Assembly: GCF_024281035.1 (NCBI RefSeq) | Contig: NZ_JAMXLH010000075.1 | Coordinates: 1 to 34,901 of the forward strand | DNA: 34,901 bases | DNA from: Paraburkholderia sp. | GTDB lineage: Bacteria > Pseudomonadota > Gammaproteobacteria > Burkholderiales > Burkholderiaceae | Direction: 5' to 3' | In this document: piece by piece, positions 17,006-24,114 of the stretch | Position numbering within the stretch: position 1 is the first letter of the stretch | Layout: each line of letters begins with the position of its first letter | Notes under the pieces: generated by a model | What the model was told of the DNA's origin: nothing | What the model saw: only the letters and a program-made list of their open reading frames with translations | The model's database searches: none | Position numbers and translations under genes: made by a program

Positions 17006-17701
17006 TCATGCTGCTGCCGGCTCGACCGACACTTCGATCAGGTGCCGCTCTGCATCGAGCATCGGCACCGCGAGCCGGATGGTCTGAAGCACCTGCGCAC
17101 CGTCCGGCAAGCGCTCGATCTCGCCTTCCGGACGTACACCCTTCATCGCCCAGATTGCGCCGCCGTCAGCGACCAGATGCCGGGCCAGTGTAACGAAATC
17201 GACGAGTTCCGCGAATGCCCGCGAGACGATCAAATCGAATTTTTTCGGGATTTCGATTCCTGGGCGCAGCGACTCGACCCGCCCCGTCACCACCGAGAGA
17301 TTCGCGAGACCCAGTTCGGCCTTCGCCTGTGACTGGAACGCGCTCTTCTTGTGCACGATGTCGTTGAGCGTCACCTGCCAGTTGGGCCGCACAATGGCGA
17401 GCACGATGCCCGGCAGTCCGCCACCGGAGCCGACGTCCAGCACCGCCAGGCCGTCACGCACCGGAAGATGCGGCAGGATCGAGAGCGAATCGAGGATGTG
17501 CTGGATCATCATCTGGCGCGGGTCGCGGATCGCGGTCAGGTTATAGACCGCGTTCCACTTCGCAAGCAGCGTGACGTAATCGAGCAGCTGCGCGCTCTGC
17601 CGATCGCTGAGTTCGACGGCAAGCGCCTGTGCGCCCTCCTCCAGCAATTGCGCCAGGGCCGCGCGATCTGCAATGCCGGGTTGCCGTGCGCGCCCCGTCA
17701 T
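17006..17701 (-). CDS. rsmG: 16S rRNA (guanine527-N7)-methyltransferase RsmG (GidB)
   Basis: RsmG methylates N7 of G527 in 16S rRNA using S-adenosylmethionine; in other bacteria its loss gives low-level streptomycin resistance. The 231-aa product has the SAM-binding LDVGSGGGLPG motif (88-98) and the conserved YNLTAIRDPRQMMIQHILDS segment upstream of it. Its ATG overlaps the mnmG stop by 4 nt (ATGA, 17698-17701), so the two genes are translationally coupled. Confidence 0.97.
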   Translation of the reverse strand: MTGRARQPGIADRAALAQLLEEGAQALAVELSDRQSAQLLDYVTLLAKWNAVYNLTAIRDPRQMMIQHILDSLSILPHLPVRDGLAVLDVGSGGGLPGIVLAIVRPNWQVTLNDIVHKKSAFQSQAKAELGLANLSVVTGRVESLRPGIEIPKKFDLIVSRAFAELVDFVTLARHLVADGGAIWAMKGVRPEGEIERLPDGAQVLQTIRLAVPMLDAERHLIEVSVEPAAA

Positions 17702-19656
17702 TGGGCCACCGGCGTGTTGTCGGTGCCGGAATCCGCTGGATCCTGGCGCCGACGGCCGAGGCCGCGCTTCAGGTGAACCATCAGCAGCGAGATCGCGGCG
17801 GGCGTGATGCCCGAAATACGCGACGCCTGACCGATGGTTTCCGGGCGATGCTGATTGAGCTTCTGGCGAGCCTCGAACGACAGACCACGCACCTCGGCGT
17901 AATCAATGCCCTCCGGCAACCGCGTATTCTCATGGGCGCCGTTACGCTCGATTTCGTCCGCCTGACGGTCGATGTAGCCCTGATATTTGATGCCGATCTC
18001 GATCTGCTCCTTGATCTGCGCGAGCAGGATTTCGTCGTCGGCCAGCGGAGCGTCGGGTCCGCACGTACCCTCGCGCAAACCACACACGCCGTCGTAGCTG
18101 ACGCCCGGGCGGCGCAGCAGATCAGCAAGGTTGTATTCGCGGTCGATCGGCTTGCCGAGCAGTGCCGTTGCTTCATCGGCAGACAGCGTTTTTGGATTCA
18201 CCCATGTCGACTTCAAGCGCTCTGTTTCACGTGAAACAGCATCGCGCTTGCGGCAGAACGCATCCCAGCGGGCGTCGTCCACGACGCCCAGTTCGCGGCC
18301 AATCTCGGTCAGGCGCATGTCTGCGTTGTCTTCGCGCAGGCTCAGGCGGTACTCTGCACGGCTCGTGAACATACGGTACGGCTCGGACACGCCGCGCGTC
18401 ACCAGATCGTCGACCAGCACACCCAGATAGGCCTCGTCGCGGCGCGGGCACCATGCGTCTCTGCCCTGTACTTGCAGGCCAGCGTTAATCCCCGCCAGCA
18501 CGCCCTGTGCAGCAGCTTCTTCGTAGCCGGTCGTTCCGTTAATCTGGCCCGCAAAGAACAGGCCATTGATCGACTTCGTCTCCAGCGACGACTTCAACCC
18601 GCGCGGGTCGAAATAGTCGTACTCGATGGCATAGCCCGGACGCAGGATATGCGCGTGCTCCAGGCCGCGCATCGAGTGAACAAGCTCCAGCTGGACGTCG
18701 AACGGCAGACTTGTCGAGATCCCGTTCGGGTAGAACTCGTTGGTCGTCAGCCCTTCCGGCTCGAGGAAAATCTGGTGCGATTCCTTCGACGCGAAGCGGT
18801 GGATCTTGTCCTCGATTGACGGGCAGTAGCGCGGACCCACGCCTTCGATCACGCCCGTGTACATCGGTGAGCGGTCGAGCCCGCCACGGATGATGTCGTG
18901 CGTGCGTGAATTCGTATGTGTGACCCAGCACGGAATCTGGCGCGGATGCTGCTCGGCGCGGCCAAGGAACGAAAACACCGGCACCGGATCCAGATCGCCC
19001 GGCTGCTCTTCGAGCACCGAAAAATCAATAGTGCGACCATCGATACGCGGGGGAGTACCGGTCTTCAGGCGCCCTTGAGGAAGCTTCAGTTCCTTCAGGC
19101 GCGCAGACAGCGTCACCGCAGCCGGGTCGCCGGCCCGCCCGCCCGTGTAATTATTCAGGCCAACGTGGATCTTGCCGTCGAGGAATGTTCCCGCCGTCAG
19201 CACGACCGCGCGACTGCGGAAACGAATGCCGACTTGCGTCACCGCACCCACCACGCGGTCGCCTTCAACCATCAGATCCTCGACAGCCTGCTGGAACAAC
19301 CAGAGATTCGGCTGATTTTCCAGGCGGCGGCGGATCGCGGCTTTGTACAGAATACGGTCGGCTTGGGCGCGGGTTGCCCGCACAGCCGGGCCCTTTGAGG
19401 AGTTGAGGATGCGGAACTGGATGCCGCCCTCGTCCGTGGCAGCAGCCATGGCGCCGCCAAGAGCATCGACCTCCTTGACCAGATGACCTTTGCCGATACC
19501 GCCGATGGACGGATTACAGCTCATCTGACCGAGCGTTTCGATGTTGTGCGTGAGCAGAAGCGTCTTGACGCCCATGCGGGCGGCAGCAAGCGCGGCCTCG
19601 GTACCGGCGTGACCGCCGCCGACAACGATTACGTCAAACTCTGTGGGATAAAGCAT
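17698..19656 (-). CDS. mnmG: tRNA uridine-34 carboxymethylaminomethyl modification enzyme MnmG (GidA)
   Basis: MnmG is the FAD subunit that, with MnmE, adds the carboxymethylaminomethyl group to wobble uridine 34. The 652-aa product is full length. It has an N-terminal GGGHAG dinucleotide motif (13-18), the SCNPSIGGIGKGHLVKE signature, the GPRYCPSIEDKI signature, and the helical C-terminal MnmE-binding domain. Residues 474-478 (VSRET) are encoded by a perfect parS site. The ATG at 19656 follows GAGGT, which lies partly in a leader hairpin. Confidence 0.98.
   Translation of the reverse strand: MLYPTEFDVIVVGGGHAGTEAALAAARMGVKTLLLTHNIETLGQMSCNPSIGGIGKGHLVKEVDALGGAMAAATDEGGIQFRILNSSKGPAVRATRAQADRILYKAAIRRRLENQPNLWLFQQAVEDLMVEGDRVVGAVTQVGIRFRSRAVVLTAGTFLDGKIHVGLNNYTGGRAGDPAAVTLSARLKELKLPQGRLKTGTPPRIDGRTIDFSVLEEQPGDLDPVPVFSFLGRAEQHPRQIPCWVTHTNSRTHDIIRGGLDRSPMYTGVIEGVGPRYCPSIEDKIHRFASKESHQIFLEPEGLTTNEFYPNGISTSLPFDVQLELVHSMRGLEHAHILRPGYAIEYDYFDPRGLKSSLETKSINGLFFAGQINGTTGYEEAAAQGVLAGINAGLQVQGRDAWCPRRDEAYLGVLVDDLVTRGVSEPYRMFTSRAEYRLSLREDNADMRLTEIGRELGVVDDARWDAFCRKRDAVSRETERLKSTWVNPKTLSADEATALLGKPIDREYNLADLLRRPGVSYDGVCGLREGTCGPDAPLADDEILLAQIKEQIEIGIKYQGYIDRQADEIERNGAHENTRLPEGIDYAEVRGLSFEARQKLNQHRPETIGQASRISGITPAAISLLMVHLKRGLGRRRQDPADSGTDNTPVAQ
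18223..18238. promoter_or_regulatory. parS: parS centromere site inside mnmG
   Basis: Perfect 16-bp palindrome TGTTTCACGTGAAACA, identical to the widespread chromosomal parS consensus. It lies in frame within mnmG, coding Val-Ser-Arg-Glu-Thr (residues 474-478) on the minus strand. It is the loading site for the ParB encoded 2 kb away. Confidence 0.97.
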
Positions 19657-19664
19657 AGCCGGAC

Positions 19665-19688
19665 CTCACGCACGGCGAACCGCGTGAG
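19665..19688 (-). promoter_or_regulatory. Leader hairpin overlapping the mnmG ribosome binding site
   Basis: CTCACGC (19665-19671) and GCGTGAG (19682-19688) form a perfect 7-bp stem with a 10-nt loop, ending 8 nt from the mnmG ATG. In the transcript the 3' arm is GCGUGAG, so it covers part of the GAGG Shine-Dalgarno. Confidence 0.4.
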
Positions 19689-19716
19689 CCTTCTCAGAAA
19701 AGTGTGGGATGCGCGA

Positions 19717-19722
19717 ATTATA
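19717..19722 (-). promoter_or_regulatory. -10 element of the mnmG promoter
   Basis: On the minus strand 19722-19717 reads TATAAT, a perfect -10, within TTATAATT. No good -35 is seen at 16-18 nt upstream. Transcription would start near 19710, giving a leader of about 55 nt. Confidence 0.5.
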
Positions 19723-19787
19723 ACGGTTTCGAGATTTGGTCCGTTCACGCCCGAATTTCGTTCCATGCGTGAGCGAAAAAATCTGGC

Positions 19788-19803
19788 TGTTTCACGTGAA
19801 ACA
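19788..19803. promoter_or_regulatory. parS: parS centromere site upstream of mnmG
   Basis: A second perfect TGTTTCACGTGAAACA palindrome, 66 bp upstream of the mnmG -10 and 1,565 bp from the first. It is intergenic. Confidence 0.97.
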
Positions 19804-20443
19804 CCTAGCTTCGTGAACAACATATAGAGCACGTAGATGCGGTTTTTCGGTCGGATTTCTCCATCCGATTGAGACAGGCTTCGGTCGTTTGTGGAATTTG
19901 CGCTAGTTCTTTGGTTTCGTTCTCGAGCGTCGTGTCGCCGGTTTCCCGCACGTAGCCATGATCAGGAATCTGCCGCACCGTGCACCTGCTCTGCTCGATG
20001 AGCAGCCATCCCCCGCTTCTGACGCCACGCGCGGACGATGCGCGAAAGCATTTTCACGACGAGCATTCGTCGCTCGTCGCCCGAAATATTGGCTCTCGCG
20101 TGTCATCGCACCGATCGAGGATGCAGCACTCCCCTACCCGCCAGTGCCGACACGTAACGGACGTCACCTTGCTCCACCGATAGCGCACCACTCATCGCCA
20201 GGTTGTGCGACGCCCTCGCATGATCGCGTCGCGCACCATCCACTCACTTGTGCCGTTCGGTCGATCATCAAGACAATTGGCGCCGCCTCAACCTTCATCA
20301 CCACGCGATCAAGTGCATCGATCCGGCCGCTGCTAATCGTGACGCTCAAAACGTCCAACGCGTCATAAGTCGATCCCAGTCATTTCACGCCGCCAAAGAG
20401 CGCTTCCCGCGCGGCGGGGTTCGGTTGCACGTCCTCTGCAAAT

Positions 20444-20657
20444 CCCATGCGATCCGTGCAGCGAACACCATCGCAACCAGCCACTCCGCCCGATTCATCA
20501 CAAAGCCCTTGCGATGTTCAACTACCCGCGCGCTCATGCTCCGTCCTGATCCCATGCGTTCCGCGCATCGAACGCCATCGCAACCAGCCGCTCCACCCGA
20601 TTCATCACAAAGCCCTTGCGATGTTTAACTACCCGCGCGCTCAAGCTGCGGCCTTCA
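20444..20657. repeat. 107-bp tandem duplication (two diverged copies)
   Basis: Copy 1 begins ATCCCATGCGATCCGTGCAG and copy 2 starts 107 bp later with ATCCCATGCGTTCCGCGCAT. The core GATTCATCACAAAGCCCTTG is identical in both; overall identity is roughly 90% by eye. On the minus strand both copies encode the same short frame, [V]xHRKGFVMNRxExLVAM. The first lies in a 43-codon GTG-started frame (20665-20534) whose stop overlaps the ATG of a 50-codon frame (20537-20385). Confidence 0.85.
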
Positions 20658-21342
20658 GCGTGCACAGAGACACGGTCAGTTGCTCATTTCCGATTTCGCA
20701 GCCGGATTCCGTTTCGCCGAGCACTGCGCCAAACACTTACGCGATACCACCACCACTGTGATCACCAGATATTCGACACCGTGATTCAGACCGAACGGCA
20801 TTGCAGTTTCAGCATGCAAGCGCGCGTCCTGTGCCCTTATTAAGCGAGCCGAGAATAAAGACTCAGCAGGCAGCACGTCGATCCAGCTCAGGTCTATCTG
20901 TGGCGGCAACGCGGCGCGCACGCCGCGCGAGACGAACACGCCTTTCGGAATGAAAATCGTCCGTCGGACGGAAAACGCCAGCGAGACTAACGCGCAGGTC
21001 GAATCTATCGTGGCGCCACCTTGCGCGAGAATCGCGGCAATCGATCATTCCATGCACGCATCTTCCCGAAACCAGGCGGCGCAGAAAAAATGGAAGCGCT
21101 ACACGCATCGAAAAAACGGAGAGACAGGATCGACGACGACGTACGGCGTACCGGATGCTGCCGGTGACAAGAACAGCGTGAGTGCGCTGCATCGCATGAC
21201 GCTGAATCGTCCGTACAGACGGTCGTCGATAGCGTTGTGGTCGGCCGCCGCCATGTTGGTGATAGCCACACGAGACAAGCAGATCATTGATGTTCGCAAG
21301 CACAACACCTCTGCGCCCCACTGCCCTGTTTTCAACACCGCG

Positions 21343-21607
21343 GGAATCGCGCGTGCTACAACAACAAAGCCGCGCACTACACCTGCCCACCGTAGACCCA
21401 CCTGTACGCGCACTTGCAGCCCAGGCCGCTCAAATGACGCGATTCCAGTCAGCGTCCACGTCGGGCAGCTTCAGCCCCGCGCGAATCGCGTGCTACAACA
21501 ACAAAGTCGCGCACTACGCCTGCCCGCCGCAGACCCACCTGTACGCGCACATACAGCCCAAACCGCTCAAATGACGTGATTCCAGCCAGCGACCACGTCG
21601 AACAGCA
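21343..21607. repeat. 137-bp tandem duplication (two diverged copies)
   Basis: GCGTGCTACAACAACAAAG occurs at 21351 and again at 21488, a period of 137 bp. Similarity extends through GACCCACCTGTACGCGCAC and CCGCTCAAATGACG to about 21607. In one plus-strand frame copy 2 reads CYNNKVAHYACPPQTHLYAH and on to a stop, whereas copy 1 has a stop (TAG) after CYNNKAAHYTCPP. Confidence 0.85.
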
Positions 21608-21609
21608 CA

Positions 21610-21635
21610 AGCGAATTCGGCACGCCGAATTCGCT
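21610..21635. repeat. Perfect 11-bp inverted repeat
   Basis: AGCGAATTCGG (21610-21620) and CCGAATTCGCT (21625-21635) flank a 4-nt loop. It directly abuts the second 137-bp copy. No U-tract follows in either direction, so function is unknown. Confidence 0.8.
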
Positions 21636-21873
21636 CAGCACATTAACCAGACAATTTGATCGACGCAGAAAGATGAATCCAGCAGAACGGCTGTTGCGCC
21701 TGCAAGCGCATCCCACCGGATAACGGGCGTGCAGACAGCGGGCTTCAACTGCGCCACACGCTGACTTTCACGCTAAAAAGAGGAATGGATTTGCGCGCAT
21801 GAGAAACGCGACGCGCGACAAAGAAAAAAGCAGAGGAAAGCTACACGGCAGAAAAACCGGCGGCTAAAATGAA

Positions 21874-21905
21874 AAGCGCTGTTGGACTCCCGTCCAACAG
21901 CGCTT
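21874..21905 (-). terminator. Strong hairpin terminator downstream of livM
   Basis: AAGCGCTGTTGGA (21874-21886) pairs perfectly over 13 bp with TCCAACAGCGCTT (21893-21905) around a 6-nt loop. On the minus strand it is followed by TTTCATTTTAG, so it could end liv transcription about 265 nt past livM. The plus side has CCTTTTCC and may work weakly. Confidence 0.75.
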
Positions 21906-22169
21906 CCTTTTCCGGGCACTTTGTGCCTCAGTTGTCTCCTCGTCCTCCACCTGCAAATTCGGTGCATCAGAACTAGCTCAAACTTTAATCGTCAGCTCCT
22001 TGCGCGGCAACTAGCATTTACCCTAGTCGTGCAGCGCGGCACCGAATTGGCGCGCTCCGGGCGCAATCGCTCACGCGACGAAAGCACCGGCGTATCACAA
22101 CGCAAACGCAGGACACACACAGCGCAAACACAGCGGAAACCGCACGCACAGCAAAACAAACGCGCAAAC

Positions 22170-23141
22170 TCACGCTCGCAAGATCCTTGCACGCGCAACA
22201 ATCTCGCCGACGATGCCGCGCCGGAACGCCAGCACGCACGCGATGAAAATAAGGCCCGTAACGATCGTCGCAGACTCGCCAAGTGAATTAAACCAGCCAA
22301 CGCCCGTGACGGACGCCAGCGCCGTGCCGATATCGCCCAGCCGATCCTCGAGCGAAACAATCAACGCCGCGCCGACAATGGGCCCGAAAACCGTGCCCAT
22401 GCCGCCGACGAGCGTCATCAGGATCACGAGTCCGGACAGCGTCCAGTATGCGTCGCCAAGCGTCTCGAAGCCGAGCACGAGCACCTTGAGCGAACCGGCG
22501 AGCCCCGCAAGCCCCGCCGAGAGCACGAAGGCGAGCAGCTTGAAGCGGTCGGTGTCGTAGCCGAGCGAAATCGCGCGCGGCTCGTTCTCCTTGATAGCAC
22601 CCAGCACCTGCCCGAACGGCGAATGCACGATGCGCACGATCAGCAAGAACGCGAGCACCATCACGACAAGCACGACGTAATAGAGCACGAGATCCGATGC
22701 GAGCGGCAGCACCCCGAACAGATTGCCCCGCGGCACGCCCTGCAAGCCGTCCTCGCCGTGCGTGAAGGGCGCCTGCAAGTAGATGAAATAGACCATCTGC
22801 GCGAGCGCGAGCGTCACCATCGAGAAGTAGATGCCCTGTCGACGAATCGCGAACAAACCGGTCACGACGCCGATCAGTGTTGCCGCCGCCGTGCCGGCCA
22901 GCACGCCAAGCTCGGGCGTGAAGTTCAGCGACTGCATCGTATAGCCGGTCAGATAGCCCGCGGTCGCGAGGAACATCGCGTGACCGAACGAGAGCAATCC
23001 CGTGTAGCCGATCAACAGATTGAACGCCGCGGCGAACAGCGCGAAACACAGCACCTTCATCACGAAGAGCGGATACGCACCCGCAAACGGCGCGGCGATC
23101 AGGCCGATCAGCAGCAGTCCATAAAGCGCTTTTCTTTGCAT
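22170..23141 (-). CDS. livM: Branched-chain-type ABC transporter permease LivM
   Basis: Inner-membrane permease of a HAAT-family importer, pairing with LivH. The 323-aa product has many hydrophobic helices and the family features GYTGLLSFGHAMFLATAGYL and the EAA-like loop around SPFGQVLGAIKENEPRAISLGYD. The start was placed at ATG 23141, whose A is shared with the livH stop (TGATG), so translation is coupled; a long in-frame extension upstream is antisense-free noise inside livH. It is the last gene of the cluster. Confidence 0.93.
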   Translation of the reverse strand: MQRKALYGLLLIGLIAAPFAGAYPLFVMKVLCFALFAAAFNLLIGYTGLLSFGHAMFLATAGYLTGYTMQSLNFTPELGVLAGTAAATLIGVVTGLFAIRRQGIYFSMVTLALAQMVYFIYLQAPFTHGEDGLQGVPRGNLFGVLPLASDLVLYYVVLVVMVLAFLLIVRIVHSPFGQVLGAIKENEPRAISLGYDTDRFKLLAFVLSAGLAGLAGSLKVLVLGFETLGDAYWTLSGLVILMTLVGGMGTVFGPIVGAALIVSLEDRLGDIGTALASVTGVGWFNSLGESATIVTGLIFIACVLAFRRGIVGEIVARARILRA

Positions 23142-24037
23142 CACCGTTCCTTGCCGAAGAGGCCTGCCGGGCGAATCAGCAGGACGATCGCCATGATCAC
23201 GAACACCACCGTTGCCGACGCCTCGGGCCAGAACACGCGCGTGAAGCCCTCGATCACGCCGAGCAGCAGGCCAGTGAGAATAGAACCCATGATCGATCCC
23301 ATCCCGCCGATCACGACCACGGCGAACACGGTGATGATCATCGGCTGGCCCATGAGCGGCGACACCTGAATCACGGGCGCGGCCAGCACGCCCGCGAATG
23401 CCGCCAGCGCGACGCCAAAGCCATAGGTGAGCGTGATCAAGAGCGGCACGTTGATGCCGAACGCCTCGACGAGCTTGGGATTTTCCGTGCCCGCGCGCAA
23501 ATAGGCGCCAAGCCGCGTCTTCTCGATGATGAACCAGGTCGCGAAGCACACGGCAAGCGAAGCGACGACCACCCACGCGCGATAGTTCGGCAAATACATG
23601 AAGCCGAGATTGGTTGCGCCAGAGAGCAGTTCCGGCACGTCATAAGGTTGGCCGGACGAGCCGTAGATCGCGCGGAACACGCCTTCCACGACAAGCGTGA
23701 TGCCGAACGTCAGCAGGAGTCCGTACAGATGATCGAGCCGGTAAAGCCAGCGCAGCATCGTACGCTCGATCACGATGCCGAACGCGCCCACCACCAGCGG
23801 TGCGACCACGAGCATCGCCCAGTACGGCAGATCGAAATACGCAAGGCCCATCCATGTGAGCATCGCGCCCAGCATGAACAACGCGCCGTGGGCAAAGTTG
23901 ATCACGTTGAGCATGCCGAAGATCACCGCGAGGCCGAGACTCAGGATCGCGTAGAACGACCCGTTCACGAGCCCGAGCAACAACTGGCTCAGCATTGCCG
24001 GCAGCGGAATGCCAAAGATCGTCATGAAAGCCGCCAT
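23141..24037 (-). CDS. livH: Branched-chain-type ABC transporter permease LivH
   Basis: Second membrane subunit of the importer. The 298-aa product shows LivH hallmarks: GLVNGSFYAILSLGLAVIFG near residue 22, NVINFAHGALFMLGA, the cytoplasmic coupling loop around TRLGAYLRAGTENPKLVEAFG, and VVVIGGMGSIMGSILTGLLLG. It is separated from livK by 77 nt that hold an 18-bp perfect hairpin. Confidence 0.94.
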   Translation of the reverse strand: MAAFMTIFGIPLPAMLSQLLLGLVNGSFYAILSLGLAVIFGMLNVINFAHGALFMLGAMLTWMGLAYFDLPYWAMLVVAPLVVGAFGIVIERTMLRWLYRLDHLYGLLLTFGITLVVEGVFRAIYGSSGQPYDVPELLSGATNLGFMYLPNYRAWVVVASLAVCFATWFIIEKTRLGAYLRAGTENPKLVEAFGINVPLLITLTYGFGVALAAFAGVLAAPVIQVSPLMGQPMIITVFAVVVIGGMGSIMGSILTGLLLGVIEGFTRVFWPEASATVVFVIMAIVLLIRPAGLFGKER

Positions 24038-24054
24038 TAACGGTTGTGCGCACT

Positions 24055-24097
24055 CATGACGCCGCGCGGCGCACTACAGGCGCCGCGCGGCGTCATG
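24055..24097. repeat. 18-bp perfect hairpin between livK and livH
   Basis: CATGACGCCGCGCGGCGC (24055-24072) and its exact complement (24080-24097) flank a 7-nt loop, 18 nt after the livK stop. No U-tract follows on the minus strand. Such stems inside transporter operons commonly protect the upstream binding-protein message or attenuate read-through. Confidence 0.85.
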
Positions 24098-24114
24098 CCA
24101 GAGCGCGGATGCGC

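Larger units (their letters stand above)
19804..22169. other. Gene-poor, repeat-bearing region between mnmG and the liv cluster
   Basis: About 2.4 kb without a recognisable gene. It contains a 107-bp tandem duplication (20444-20657), a 137-bp tandem duplication (21343-21607), a perfect 11-bp hairpin (21610-21635) and a 13-bp terminator-like hairpin (21874-21905). Several minus-strand frames read weakly like protein, for example DALDVLSVTISSGRIDALD near 20360-20300 and PKGVFVSRGVRAALPPQIDL near 20950-20890. They lack proper starts and show weaker GC third-position bias than the flanking genes (about 67% in one stretch counted by eye). No DnaA-box cluster, tRNA or transposase was found. It may be decayed coding DNA. 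Confidence 0.6.

Noticed and set aside
19958..20368. 136-codon plus-strand frame in the mnmG-liv gap
   Set aside because: No ribosome binding site or domain, and composition unlike neighbouring genes; competing frames on the minus strand are equally weak.
20444..21607. Tandem repeats as a CRISPR array or iteron origin
   Set aside because: Only two diverged copies of each long unit, without regular spacers and without cas or rep genes.
19804..22169. Gap upstream of mnmG as oriC by analogy with E. coli
   Set aside because: No TTATCCACA-type boxes and no marked AT-rich unwinding segment were found; GATC sites are only mildly frequent.
23142..23576. N-terminal extension of livM by 145 codons
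   Set aside because: The extension lies in another frame inside livH; the TGATG overlap and hydrophobic start MQRKALYGLLLIG mark the true start.
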